From: Macrostomum hystrix
Lineage: Eukaryota; Platyhelminthes; Macrostomidae
DNA: 64,000 nt
NCBI GenBank assembly: GCA_950097015.1
Contig: CATNEN010000007.1
Span: 11,657,001 to 11,721,000, forward strand
Direction: 5' to 3'
In this document: positions 23,749 through 34,389 of the stretch, one piece after another
Layout of the letters: the number at the start of each line of letters is the position of its first letter
How positions within the stretch are numbered: position 1 is the stretch's first letter
Translations under genes and position numbers: made by a program
The notes under the pieces: model-generated
Databases searched by the model: none
Told to the model about the DNA's origin: nothing
What the model saw: the letters and a program-made list of their open reading frames with translations, nothing else

Positions 23749-23895
23749 TCAGCAGCGACAGCCGATTCAATTGAGCTCTGTCTAAACGCCCCAGAAATAC
23801 AGTTTAATCAAAGCTGTACAGGGTATTTCTACACCAAACACGCATTGTTGCCAGCGTGGAGGGCTGAGCTGGCAGAGGGCGCTGTGAAATGCTGC

Positions 23896-23903
23896 TATAA
23901 ATA
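23896..23903 (-). promoter_or_regulatory. TATA-like box upstream of the membrane protein gene
   Basis: TATAAATA on the plus strand reads TATTTATA on the minus strand, about 150 nt before the ATG at 23748. In minus orientation it would place transcription start near 23870 and leave a 5' UTR of about 120 nt. The motif could also serve the plus strand, where no gene is visible until the BEL/Pao remnant. Confidence 0.4.
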
Positions 23904-25186
23904 GACACGCGGCGGTGAGGGGGGCGATACGGCCAGTTCCGCACTTGTACATTCGGTGTAGGGAGTGCTGCAGCCGTATGCGTACGAGCTGCTAGGCGTC
24001 TTTCTTGAAATGTCTGTGTGGCCCAAGCTGCTCTTAACGCAGGCGAGATGAGACCATGCACAAACTAAAAGCAGTTGGCATGTGTAATTTGCACTACAGG
24101 AGAAAGCAGTGCCGGTAGCGCTTGATATTCACGTACCACTGGAAATCACTTCGTTATTGTTTTTACTGACAAAAAGTTGTGCGTATTGTGAGGCAGTTTG
24201 ACTCTTGTGACAGTCACTTTTTATCGATCTTGTTAAGATGAGGCTCAAATATACTCTGGGAGTTCTCTGAATTCGGGGGAGTGCTTCAGCGATTCGTGGC
24301 GAAATTTTCCCCGTGGCGAAGTCACAGCGCGCACGCACTTTGCGATTTTTCGAATAGCCAGATGGATTCGCGAAGAGGCTGCAGCCTCTGTGGAGAACCG
24401 CGTGGAGTGTGGAACTGCTTTAGGTTTCAACGAATGGAGCCGGAGGTTATGTGGGCGGGAGAAGCAGCTGTGTTTTTGCTGCTTGGGAGCCAATCATCTA
24501 GTAGGCACTTGCAAACGAGCAATGATCTGCGGTGTCGAAGGCTGTAAGGCTGTAAGGCATCATCGACAGCTGCATCGGCAAGGCCCAACGACGCCGGCTG
24601 CGAATCGTCAAGAAGGGGGGTCGCCGAAGAAGATCGAGCGACCGAAGACAATCCAAGGGCAGACGGTTAAGGTCCAGGGCCTGCAAGAGTCGCACACATT
24701 GCTCGCTAGGAACTCGTCATCAATGGCGCTGCAAACCGTGCCTGTAGTTCTGGCAAAAGGTGGCGGGTACGTGCGTGTACATGCCCTGATGGACGATGCA
24801 AGCATCCGCTAGTACTTGACGTGGCGGCGGAACTCGGATTGCGGATGTTGGCCAAGCGGTAGAGTTGTATGAGCAGCTTGCGGAACTCTGGAGCAAAGCA
24901 GGAATGCGAGCTTGCAAGTGGATGTCTAACGTCGTGGAGGTGCTTCACAGAGTTCCATCGGAGGCTCGCACGGCAAAGGCGCTCGGAGTGAACTGGGATG
25001 CAAAGGAGGATGCCATTGGAATTTCAATCAGCCAGATGGTGTCGACCGACCCGACGATGACCAAGAGAGTGCTGCTGCGATGAGTCGGCGAGGTCTTCGA
25101 CCCCTGCGGCCGAAGCAGCCGAAGTACTTGACGGCTCCAGCAGTCGTAGGCAGCTAGTGTTGCAGTTAGCATGGCAGCAAGGCGTT

Positions 25187-26400
25187 GGTTGGGATGACGC
25201 ACCGGATGATGGTTGGGATGACGCACCGGATGATGGTTGGGATGACGCACTGGATGATGGTTGGGATGACGCACTGGATGATGGTTGGGATGACGCACTG
25301 GATGATGGTTGGGATGACGCACTGGATGATGGTTGGGATGACGCACTGGATGATGGTTGGGATGACGCACCGGATGATGGTTGGGATGACGCACCGGATG
25401 ATGGTTGGGATGACGCACCGGATGATGGTTGGGATGACGCACCGGATGATGGTTGGGATGACGCACCGGATGATGGTTGGGATGACGCACTGGATGATGG
25501 TTGGGATGACGCACCCGATGATGGTTGGGATGACGCACTGGATGATGGTTGAGATGACGCACCGGATGATGGTTGGGATGACGCACTGGATGATGGTTGG
25601 GATGACGCACCCGATGATGGTTGGGATGACGCACTGGATGATGGTTGAGATGACGCACCGGATGATGGTTGGGATGACGCACTGGATGATGGTTGGGATG
25701 ACGCACTGGATGATGGTTGGGATGACGCACTGGATGATGGTTGGGATGACGCACTGGATGATGGTTGGGATGACGCACTGGATGATGGTTGGGATGACGC
25801 ACTGGATGATGGTTGGGATGACGCACTGGATGATGGTTGGGATGACGCACTGGATGATGGTTGAGATGACGCACCGGATGATGGTTGGGATGACGCACTG
25901 GATGATGGTTGGGATGACGCACCCGATGATGGTTGGGATGACGCACTGGATGATGGTTGGGATGACGCACTGGATGATGGTTGGGATGACGCACTGGATG
26001 ATGGTTGGGATGACGCACTGGATGATGGTTGGGATGACGCACCCGATGATGGTTGGGATGACGCACTGGATGATGGTTGGGATGACGCACCCGATGATGG
26101 TTGGGATGACGCACTGGATGATGGTTGGGATGACGCACCCGATGATGGTTGGGATGACGCACTGGATGATGGTTGGGATGACGCACTGGATGATGGTTGG
26201 GATGACGCACTGGATGATGGTTGGGATGACGCACTGGATGATGGTTGGGATGACGCACTGGATGATGGTTGGGATGACGCACTGGATGATGGTTGGGATC
26301 ACGCACTGGATGATGGTTGGGATGACGCACTGGATGATGGTTGGGATGACGCACTGGATGATGGTTGGGATCACGCACTGGATGATGGTTGGGATGATGG
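25187..26400. repeat. 24-bp minisatellite inside the BEL/Pao remnant, about 50 copies
   Basis: The unit is GGTTGGGATGACGCACTGGA plus TGAT. Variant sites are CACTGG/CACCGG/CACCCG and GGGATGACG/GAGATGACG/GGGATCACG. Between about 25480 and 25960 a four-unit pattern (CTGG, CCCG, CTGG with GAG, CCGG) recurs, showing higher-order amplification. Since 24 is divisible by three, all non-stop frames stay open for over 1.2 kb; these are not genes. The array lies between the RT tail and RNase H remnants. Confidence 0.97.
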
Positions 26401-27879
26401 GATCCGGAGCTAGCAGCTCATGCGGCCTTGTGGACACAGCAACTGTCGAAGGCTCCCAGCCTTGTAGTGCCTCGCTGCCTGCGTCCAGACAATGGATCAG
26501 CGGAACTGCACACGTTTGTCGACGCATCTCAGGCGGCTTATAGAGTCGTGTATCTGCGCAGCGTGAGTGGAAAAGGTGTGACGGTTCGTTTTGTGGCTTC
26601 AAAGGTGGCGCCGTTGCTCACCGTAAGCATCCTGCTAATGGATCTGAGGCTGTGGTCCTTGGATTACGGCTTGCAAGTCTAGCGGCGGAAGCATTGCAAG
26701 TCCCGATTGAGTCCGTCGGGTTTCGGAGTGATAGCCACGCGTCAAATGGAGCTTTCAGCCTCCTGTAGCGCCGCATTTTTGTGGTGCGCACGGGTGATGG
26801 TCCGGGCCGCCAAGCGAGCGCTGCACGCGATTCTAAGCAAATGCGGAGGTCAACGACGAGGAGCTGCAGTCCGTGATTATCGGAGCGGAGGCACTTATCA
26901 ACTCGCGCCCAATCACCTATCAATTTGCCAACCCGAGAGACGAGGAGCCGCTGACCCCAAACCATTTTCTGCACGGTTAGGCTGGCGGTCAGTTTGCTCC
27001 GGACGTATCCGATGACATCGCTGCGGATCCAAGGCGGCGCTGGCGGCGCGTCCAAGAGCTGGTGCGGCACGCTAGACTACGCGAGTGGCTGCCTGGGCTC
27101 CAACCGAGAGCTAAATGGACGTCTCCACAGCGCGATGTGCAGCCAGATGATGTCGTCCTCGTGATTAAAGCCGACTCTCCTCGCGGGCTTTCGCCAAGTC
27201 GACGAGTCGCTGTTTGTCCGCCCGGTGAGCAACCTTTGCTTCATTGTATGATGAAGGCTGATTGATGTACTCGAGCACTGTTACGGCTTTAAAGAAGGTT
27301 GACTACTGGTTTATTGTGTTTACTGTTTGCTGTACAACAAAGCTTACTATTCTTTGTTGTGCTTGTTCTTTGTTGTTAACTCAGTATTGGTTTTCTGTGT
27401 GAAATACTGAAGTCGGTGTCAGCTTTTAGCAGTTGCTAACCATTATTCAGCTTTGACTACTTTAGACTTTTTGTTAGCTTTTTTCTCCTGGTTGAGTGTT
27501 TCTATATTAACTTGCGACGCGCGATTATTATTATTACTAATATTCTTTTTTTGGCTCCCGGTTTTGAACCAGGTGTTTTAATGTGCTCGGATTAATTGCA
27601 CGCATAGTTTGCTAATCGAATTATTGTGCATTCGTCCATTTTTCACTCGAGATATTTTTGGGTGAGCTTTCTGTCTAACAGCTACTGAATTATTGTTCGA
27701 GCCTACATGCGTATCTTCTGGGCGGGAGTTGAAATTCTCGTTCTGAGAATTTTCTCGTTTTCTTGTGCTTTGGTGACAGATAAATTCTTTTGTTAGCGCG
27801 ACAAAACATTTTAGCCTTGTTTTTTCTTTCTCTTGTCGAAGAGGTCTTTGTTGCTGACATATGATGTCAGGAAGGGGTA

Positions 27880-28227
27880 TTTTGTGAAGTTATATTTTCT
27901 GACTTAAAAGTCGCGGTCAGTCTCTTACCCCATAATGTTCATTCTACCTCTGCTTCTGTTCTACCTCGTTTCATTCTGTTCATTGTCCTCTGCTTGTCAC
28001 CCACCCCATTCTTGACTATGTTATACTTGTCGTTAAGAAGAGCTCTGCCCAATGTACGAGTTTTTGTTCCGTGTGTTTTTAGCTCGTATTCTGCGAGACC
28101 GCAGTTCCTATAAATAGAAGGCTTTTTAAGGACTGCTGATTTTCACACGATGGACAAGCTGGGCGATTAATTTAATTTTACGTTTTGATTTTCACTTTTT
28201 AGTCCTCATCGAAAAAAATAATAGGAG
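27880..28227 (+). repeat. Probable 3' LTR fragment of the BEL/Pao element
   Basis: It follows a purine-rich run (AGGAAGGGG near 27871) and contains a strong TATAAATA at 28109-28116. It is cut off by the Gypsy target site at 28223-28227. No second copy exists in the window, so the LTR identity is inferred from position, the purine tract and the promoter. Confidence 0.4.
28109..28116 (+). promoter_or_regulatory. TATA box in the putative BEL/Pao LTR
   Basis: TATAAATA followed by AGAAGGC in the region taken as the 3' LTR, as expected for an LTR promoter. Confidence 0.4.
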
Positions 28228-28539
28228 TGAAATAACTCTAGACTGGTGGTATTTAGAACGAAACGTAAACAGTCAGAGCTCCACGCTCCTGAGAACAGCG
28301 ATATATATTTTATGCGACGGCACGTTGGGTGTAAGGATTAGGGGGTGATAAAATAGAGCGAACAATGATTTGAAAGTCAGCCAGTTAACCAAACGGCTGC
28401 CAGCGCGGTGTACTCAGCGTACGCGCGCTGGCTGCACATGGCTGCACCGCACAATGAAATGATATTCAGCCAGTTAACAGACAGATGCCAGCGCGGTGTA
28501 CTCAGCGTATGCGCGCTGGCTGCAAGTCACTACATAACA
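28228..28539 (-). repeat. Gypsy 3' LTR
   Basis: 312 bp, TG...CA. It contains two tandem copies of a segment of about 75 bp, each with a hairpin formed by GCCAGCGCG and CGCGCTGGC. On the minus strand CATAAAATATATATCGC near 28300-28316 may be the promoter TATA. The last 10 nt of the pol frame, including its stop at 28530-28532, lie inside this LTR. Confidence 0.95.
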
Positions 28540-31500
28540 CTTCTCCCACCATAGTTCAGACGGTCTGGGCTCTTGCGGATCCTGGTCGATCTTCGAGGCA
28601 CGTGCTGCGGTGATTGATCCCGCCGCTGCTGCTGCTGCGGTGCCATTGTTGGAGGCGTTGGAGGCGTTGGCGGTGGCTGATGTAGTGATGTCGGCGGCGG
28701 CGGCGGTGGGGGCGGCGGCGGTGCCAGTGGTAGGGGCGGTGGCAGTTGTGGCGGCTGACAGACCAGCCCCCGAGGCTGTTGGTCCACATTGCGGTGAGTC
28801 GTATCGCACCGCATCTGGTTTGCATGGCGCCGAACCGTTCTGTTGTCTGGCAGGTTGCACTGGTACCAGTTGCTGCCTTCAATGCCCACCACCGTTGCTC
28901 GCGTCCAGCTCCGTTCCTTTCCACAGCTGAAGTCTTGAACGAACACTGCCTCGCCCTCCGCGAAGCTCCGCCCGTGCGCCCCAGAGTCATGCTGCAGCCT
29001 TTGCTTCTCCTGGTTCTCGAGGACCCGCTTGGCAATGTCTGGCCTGGGTACATCGAGGAGCGTTCGCAGCGAACGGCGCATCAGTAGCTCACAAGGAGCC
29101 ACTCCTGTCGTTGGGTGCGGCGTTGTGCGGTAACTCAGCAAGAATCTCGCCAGCTGCGTCTCCAGAGAGCTGCCGTCGCTCGCTTGTTTTTTCAGAGAGC
29201 TCTTGACGGTCTGCACAGTTCGTTCGGCTTGGCCATTCGAAGCTGGGTGGTAGGGCGGCGTGCGGATGTGCCGAATGCCGTTCTTAGCACAGAAGGTTTC
29301 GAACTCCGAGCTTGCGAAGCAGGGACCGTTGTCCGAGACAATAGCATCCGGCAGGCCGTGGGCACTGAAGGTCTGTCGTAGCTTCTCTATCGTTGCAGAG
29401 CTTGTCGTTGCCGACGTCACGTGAACGTCGATCCACTTGGAGTAGGAGTCGACTACCACCAGGAGCATTCTTCCTTGGACGGGCCCTGCGAAGTCGATGT
29501 GAATCCGCGACCAGGGCCTTGTCGGCAGCGGCCACGGTTGCAGTGGCACCTCCGGACCGACTCGCTGGTGCTTCTGGCACTCCTGGCATCCCGCTGCCTT
29601 CGCCTCGATATCACGGTCCATGCCGGGCCACCAGATGTAGCTCCTGGCCAGCGACTTCATGCGGGACGCGCCAGGGTGTGCGACGTGCAGCGATTCCAGG
29701 AGACTGGATCGACAGGCCTCCGGAATGACGACGCGGCAGCCCCAAAGAATGCAGCCGTCTTGGACCGAGAGCTCCTGTAGGCGTTTGCCGAAGGGCGTGA
29801 GGTCAGGGGACAGGGATCCCTTGTCCGGCCAGGCAGAGAGACAGAAACGAATTACCTGAGACAATGTGGCATCGCGGCGTGACCAGTTACGCACATCTGA
29901 TGAAGTCACCGGACCGGCGTCGAGGCAGTCCATCACTTGAATGACTTCCGGTGGCACTGGATCGTCCTTGGGCCCGCTTGATGCAGGAAGGCGGCTCAGG
30001 GCGTCCGCCCGGAGCATAGAGGTCCCGCTGCGATGTACTAGACGGTAGCGATAGGCTGTCAGGAGCAGCGCCCATCGTTGAACTCGGCCGGACGCCAACG
30101 TTGGAAGCGGCCGTTCCTGCCCAAGGAGGCCTAACAGCGGCCGATGGTCCGTCAGCAGGTTGAACTCTTGGCCAAACAGATACTGGTGGAATTTTCTGAC
30201 GCCAAAGACCAGCGCGAGTGCCTCCTTCTCCAGCTGACAGTAGTTCTTCTCAGCGGCACTGAGACTGCGCGAAGCGTACGCGATCGGTTTGTCCATGCCG
30301 TTCTGACGATGGAAGATGACAGCGCCCAGGCCGTACTGCGAGGCGTCGCACTCCAGGTAGAGGTCCTCTGCCGCATTGTAGTGCACCAGGACACTTGGAT
30401 GCGTGAGTAGCTGCTTTGCTGCGGCAAACGCTTTGGCCTCACCGCGGTCCCACCGCCACTTCGAGTTTTTCTCCAGCAGCCGGTGTAGCGGTGCCAGCAC
30501 GCTGGAGAGATTCGGCAGGAACTTCCCGTAATAGTTGATGAGGCCCAAGAAGCTCCTGAGCTGAGTCGTGTTCGTCGGTGCTGGTGCATCTAGCACGGCT
30601 TGGACTTTGTCGTCGAGTGGGTGCAGTCCCTCTGCGTCGATGCGGTGACCCAGGTACGTGACCTCGTCCTGGAAGAATCTGCACTTCTCGAGCTTGCAGG
30701 TCAGGCCGGATTCCTTGAAGACCCTCAGGACCTCTCTGAGATTGTGCAGATGGCTCGCGTCGTCCTCTCCCGTGATGATGACATCATCGATGAAGGATGC
30801 TGTGTGCGGAATTCCACGCAGCAGGTTGTCCATCACTCGTTGGAAGACGCTTGGGGCAATCGACACCCCAAAAGGCAGTCGGGTGTAGCGCAGGAGTCCG
30901 ACGGAAGTGTTGATTGTACAGACCTCTTGGGCTTCCTCGTCCAGCGGAAGCTGCATAAATGCGTTGGTCAGGTCCAGCTTAGAGAACTTTTGCCCGCCAG
31001 TCAGCCGGGCGAACAGTTCGTCGATGTTTGGCAGGGGGTACGCCTCCGGCCGAATCGCTGTGTTGACTCCCTGCTTGAAATCTGCACAGACGCGGACGCT
31101 ACCGTCCGATTTCATCACTGGCACGATCGGTGACGCCCAGTCGGAGTTCTTGACCGGCATCAGCACTCCTTGGTCGATTTCCTTCTGCAGCTGCTGTTCG
31201 ACTTTTTCACGCAGCGCGAAAGGAACAGGTCGCGCCTTGAAGAACTTCGGTCTGGCGGTCTCCTTGAGACTGATAGACACTGGCTTGCCGTTGAACTCTC
31301 CCAGGCCTTGGAAGACATCTGAGAACTCCTTGATGAGCTTCTCAGCAGGGTCACCGATGCGCTTGACCGACTGCCAGTCCAGGCGCAGCTGAGCCAGCCA
31401 ATCCCGACCGAGGAGGCTCGGACCGTCGCCGGCGACAACGAGAAGCCGCAGTTGCGCTTCATCAGAGTCGGCGGACACTCGCACGCGGACGGACAGCTGG

Positions 31501-31733
31501 CCGAGCACGCGCACGGTCTGACCGGTGTAGGTGCTGAGTTGAATCGTTGACCGGGACAGTGTAACCAGTCCGTCCAGGTTCGCCTTGAATGTGCGCTCAG
31601 ACATCAGCGATACAGATGCACCTGTGTCTACCTCCATCTCGTGCTGCCGCCCTTCGATAAAAACCGATGTCCTGATCGGTGGAAAACTTGACTGCGGCCG
31701 ATCCGCCCCCAGATGATAAAACGGATACGACAC
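28530..31733 (-). CDS. Gypsy Pol polyprotein: protease, RT, RNase H, integrase (lacks own start)
   Basis: An uninterrupted minus-strand frame of 1067 codons. In order it shows an aspartic protease (MEVDTGASVSLMSE, near residue 37), reverse transcriptase (KLDLTNAFMQLPLDEEA, LPFGVSIAPSVFQ and the catalytic FIDDVIITG), RNase H (LECDASQYGLGAVIF, EKEALALVFGVRKFHQYL, TDHRPL), the integrase HHCC zinc finger (H-x3-H and CQECQKH) and the DDE core (IDFAGPV, VSDNGPCF, HPASNGQAERTVQTVK), then a proline-rich tail. All catalytic residues I can check are present, so the coding part looks intact. The frame begins in the target duplication of the nested non-LTR element with no ATG (GTG TCG TAT). It was translated as part of Gag-Pol before that insertion and is now cut off from Gag. 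Confidence 0.95.
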   Translation of the reverse strand: MSYPFYHLGADRPQSSFPPIRTSVFIEGRQHEMEVDTGASVSLMSERTFKANLDGLVTLSRSTIQLSTYTGQTVRVLGQLSVRVRVSADSDEAQLRLLVVAGDGPSLLGRDWLAQLRLDWQSVKRIGDPAEKLIKEFSDVFQGLGEFNGKPVSISLKETARPKFFKARPVPFALREKVEQQLQKEIDQGVLMPVKNSDWASPIVPVMKSDGSVRVCADFKQGVNTAIRPEAYPLPNIDELFARLTGGQKFSKLDLTNAFMQLPLDEEAQEVCTINTSVGLLRYTRLPFGVSIAPSVFQRVMDNLLRGIPHTASFIDDVIITGEDDASHLHNLREVLRVFKESGLTCKLEKCRFFQDEVTYLGHRIDAEGLHPLDDKVQAVLDAPAPTNTTQLRSFLGLINYYGKFLPNLSSVLAPLHRLLEKNSKWRWDRGEAKAFAAAKQLLTHPSVLVHYNAAEDLYLECDASQYGLGAVIFHRQNGMDKPIAYASRSLSAAEKNYCQLEKEALALVFGVRKFHQYLFGQEFNLLTDHRPLLGLLGQERPLPTLASGRVQRWALLLTAYRYRLVHRSGTSMLRADALSRLPASSGPKDDPVPPEVIQVMDCLDAGPVTSSDVRNWSRRDATLSQVIRFCLSAWPDKGSLSPDLTPFGKRLQELSVQDGCILWGCRVVIPEACRSSLLESLHVAHPGASRMKSLARSYIWWPGMDRDIEAKAAGCQECQKHQRVGPEVPLQPWPLPTRPWSRIHIDFAGPVQGRMLLVVVDSYSKWIDVHVTSATTSSATIEKLRQTFSAHGLPDAIVSDNGPCFASSEFETFCAKNGIRHIRTPPYHPASNGQAERTVQTVKSSLKKQASDGSSLETQLARFLLSYRTTPHPTTGVAPCELLMRRSLRTLLDVPRPDIAKRVLENQEKQRLQHDSGAHGRSFAEGEAVFVQDFSCGKERSWTRATVVGIEGSNWYQCNLPDNRTVRRHANQMRCDTTHRNVDQQPRGLVCQPPQLPPPLPLAPPPPPPPPPPTSLHQPPPTPPTPPTMAPQQQQRRDQSPQHVPRRSTRIRKSPDRLNYGGRSVM

Positions 31734-31743
31734 CTCATCTGGA

Positions 31744-31746
<3 letters not shown>

Positions 31747-31774
<28 letters not shown>

Positions 31775-33553
31775 GGCCCCTCGGCCAAAGGCCATACAGG
31801 GGGCGCGCCAGCGCGCCCGTTGCCTCCAGGAAATCCAGCACCCTCTCCGGGTGCTCCTGCAACAGGGACATCGAGCCGATGCCTTCAAAGCAGCGGCGCT
31901 CCTCCTCCCATCTCGGGCAGTCCAGCAGGAAGTGTTCCGTGTTCTCGACCGGGGCTTGGCAATGTGGGCAGACCGGGCTCTCCACGCGGCCCCAGCGGTG
32001 TAGGGTGTCCCGAAGGAAAGGGGCCCGGTTGGCCCGCAGCTGATAAAGGGCCACTTCCTGGTCCCGCCGCCTCCTGTTGCTTGGCGGCAGTGGCCTGCCC
32101 CCGCAGCGCCGGTGAGGGTGCTCCGCCGGAACCTCAGCCTCGTACTGGGCTTTGGCCCGGACGACGCTCTGCCGCCGGACCGCAGCCTGAATGGCACCTG
32201 CTGAAGCCCGGGCGCCTTCCTGAGGCAGCGCGCAGCCTTCCCGGGCCAGCGAGTCGGCTTCCTCGTTCAGGTGCAGACCCGCATGTCCCGGGATCCAGAT
32301 GACTGTGAGCCGGTGTTTTTCAGCCAGCTGGTGCAGCAGGGCCACTGCCTGTGCCGCCCCATGGTCGTCCTGACACCGCTCCGGGCGCTGCAGCTTCTCG
32401 AAGAGCGCGCGGGAGTCGAAGAGCAGCCAGATGGTACGATGGGTCTGCCCCTCCAGCAACTCCCACGCCGCCTGCAGCCCCGCCGCTGCCGCCGCCGCCT
32501 CTGCAGATGTTGAGCACGTGAGGCGCCCTGTCGCGACTGACCCGTTGACATCCGGGCCCGGTGCCCGCCGCCGGATCACGTAGCCGCCTCCCCCGTTCCG
32601 GACTCCTTCCTCCGCTGCCCCGTCCGTCCAAATTTGCAGGTCAGGCGGGTCCTTCTGGTGCAGGTTGTCCAGAGTGATCAGGGCTTCCTGCCTCCCCCGC
32701 CACTCCGGGTCCTCCCTCTTCGTGTTGGGCGTGCAGACAAACGACACTGCCGTACCCCTCCACGGCCTCGGCAGCATGGTCACAGGCACCCGCTCCTCGG
32801 GATTATCGGCACTCCTCCTGCAGCCACAACCCCTCAACACTTGCTTGGCGGTATCCCTCCAGCTGGGCCGCAAACCCCCGCCTCGCGCCTTCAGCCTGCG
32901 CGCCGTGCATGGCTCCTGGGCCAGGCCTCCGAGCGGATGGGCAGCCGGGAACTGCCGGCACCTGGTGAGCAGCGCAGCAGCCTTCTCCTCGCAGATGGGG
33001 CCCAGCGACAGCAGCTCCGCGTCCGTCGTCAGCGCCAGCGAACGCGCCCCTGCCCCGACCCCCGTGATGATGCGGGCCGCTTCGGCGTTCAGCCGTTCCA
33101 ACCTCTGCCGGTAAGTTGGGGCCAGGAAGCTCCACCAGACCTCCGCGCAGTAGAGTCCAGCCGGCCTGACGTAGCTGCAATACAGCTGCCGCAGCGTACG
33201 AGCCTCCGCTCCCCAGGTGCGGCCTGCAACCGCACGGAGAGCGATGAGCCTGCGGCGAATGGTGGCAGCCGCAGATTGGGCGTGCTCGGCGAAGGTCAGC
33301 TGGCTGTCAAGGTGCACGCCCAGGATCTTGACCGTGCTGCTGAGCGCGATCTGCTGGCCGCCGACTGTCAGCTGCACGGGGGCCTTGCCCTTGACCTCCC
33401 CCGGGTGCGTGGTAACCAGTAGGGCTTCGGTCTTGTCGGGCGCCAGCTCGAACTGATGATCCTTGCACCAGGAAGCCACTGCATCGATGGCGGTTTGCGA
33501 CAGCTCCGCCGCCTCAGCTGCAGATTTCCCAGACGCGTTGACGGTCAGATCAT
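31747..33553 (-). mobile_element. 5'-truncated non-LTR retrotransposon nested in Gypsy gag-pol
   Basis: The insert is bounded by a direct repeat CCTCATCTGGACT(C) at 31733-31746 and 33554-33567, its target-site duplication. On the minus strand it begins within the RT active-site motif, keeps the RT thumb/tail, RNase H and a CCHC-type zinc motif, and ends in TAG overlapping a (GA)n tract at about 31745-31771 in place of a poly(A) tail. RNase H plus a terminal zinc motif is found in clades such as I/Ingi, R1, LOA and Tad; I cannot choose between them. No stop or frameshift is present, so it is young, consistent with its host element. Confidence 0.92.
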
Positions 33554-34364
33554 CCTCATCTGGACTCGCGCTCGTGGTCACCTGCTCCACCAGCTGGTGT
33601 GTCTGCTGCTGCCGCAGTGCATCTGTCTTACAGGCCTTCGCTGTGTGTCCGGTCTTGCTGCACTTAAAGCAGCGCTTGTCCACGAAGGGGCACTTGCTGG
33701 CCAGGTGACGGGTTGAGAGACAGCGAAAGCAGCGCCGACGACTTTCGGCTCCCAGCTGTCTGCTGTCTTCCTCTGGTCGCTGCCGCTCCATCCGTAGCAC
33801 AGCGTCGCTTTCCGTCGATGGCGTCGGTGCTGCCGAGTTCGCTGATCCCAGCGACCGGCAGTTGATGGCTGCCGATTCGCCCGCCCGAGCGATCTCCTTT
33901 GCTGTGTCGAGGGTGAGGGTCGGCTCCATCAGCAGCCGGCGTTGGATTTGCTGATCCGCGATGCCGCACACCAGTCTGTCCCGCAGCATGTCCGACAAGC
34001 TGTTGCCAAAGTTGCAGAACTCGGCCAGCTTCCGCAGCTCTGCCAGAAACTCTGCCACAGTCTCTCCAGCACGCTGGGCTCGGTTGTTAAAGTGGAACCT
34101 TTGGACGATCTCACTTGGTCTCGGGTTGAAATGACCGCTCAGCAGTGAACAGATGTCGTCGTACGATTTGCCAGCAACTTTGGCTGGAGAGCACAGGCTT
34201 CTAGCCAATTGAAACGTCTTCCTTCCACAGACACTCAGCAGGGTTGCTCTCTTCTTGCCCTCGTCAGTGATGTCCTGGGCGAGAAAATGCTGCTCCAGGC
34301 GCTCCTGGTATTCATCCCAGGTTTCGACGGAGTCTTCAAATTCTCCGATTCCGTGGGCCGGCAT
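31770..34364 (-). CDS. Gypsy Gag fused in frame to a non-LTR retrotransposon tail
   Basis: A chimeric minus-strand frame of 864 codons from the ATG at 34364 (the preceding codons include no ATG). The first 270 residues are Gag, with a capsid-like region (WDEYQERLEQHFLAQDI, VAEFLAELRKLAEFC) and two CCHC knuckles (CFRCLSTRHLASKC and CFKCSKTGHTAKAC). At about 33553 it passes without a stop into the nested element: the RT tail beginning at the catalytic aspartates (DDLTVNASG), RNase H (IWTDGAAEEG, STSAEAA, LLFDSRAL, IWIPGHAGLHLNEEAD) and a C-terminal CPHC-x8-H-x4-C zinc motif. It ends at TAG just before the (GA)n tail. If translated it would be Gag linked to RNase H and would not reach the Gypsy protease. 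Confidence 0.9.
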
Positions 34365-34389
34365 GGCTGGGCCCAAGTCTCGTCGCCAC

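Larger units (their letters stand above)
24270..28227 (+). mobile_element. Decayed BEL/Pao LTR retrotransposon remnant
   Basis: Plus-strand fragments appear in BEL/Pao order but in broken frames. A Gag zinc-knuckle region lies at about 24390-24590 (CFCCLGANHLVGTC then C-x4-C and HH.QLH) and a protease-like stretch ends at a stop near 24811. The RT core is missing. An RT C-terminal fragment lies at 24862-25130 (RACKWMSNVVEVL, LGVNWDAKEDAIGIS, TKR, FDPCG). A minisatellite follows, then an RNase H fragment at 26470-26680 (ELHTFVDASQAAY, VTVRFVASKVAPL) and an integrase tail at about 26850-27220 (ALINSRPITYQF, LTPNHFL, QPDDVVLVI..SPRGLSP). Multiple stops and frame changes make it non-functional. 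The segment at about 27880-28227, with a purine run and TATAAATA, looks like its 3' LTR, cut by the Gypsy insertion. No 5' LTR was found. Confidence 0.8.

Noticed and set aside
25185-26602. Long open frames of 450-480 codons on both strands over the 24-bp array
   Set aside because: They exist only because a stop-free 24-bp unit is repeated. They have no non-repeat coding part and overlap each other on both strands.
34364-34376. Start of Gag at 34376
   Set aside because: The codon there is TTG. The first ATG in frame is at 34364.
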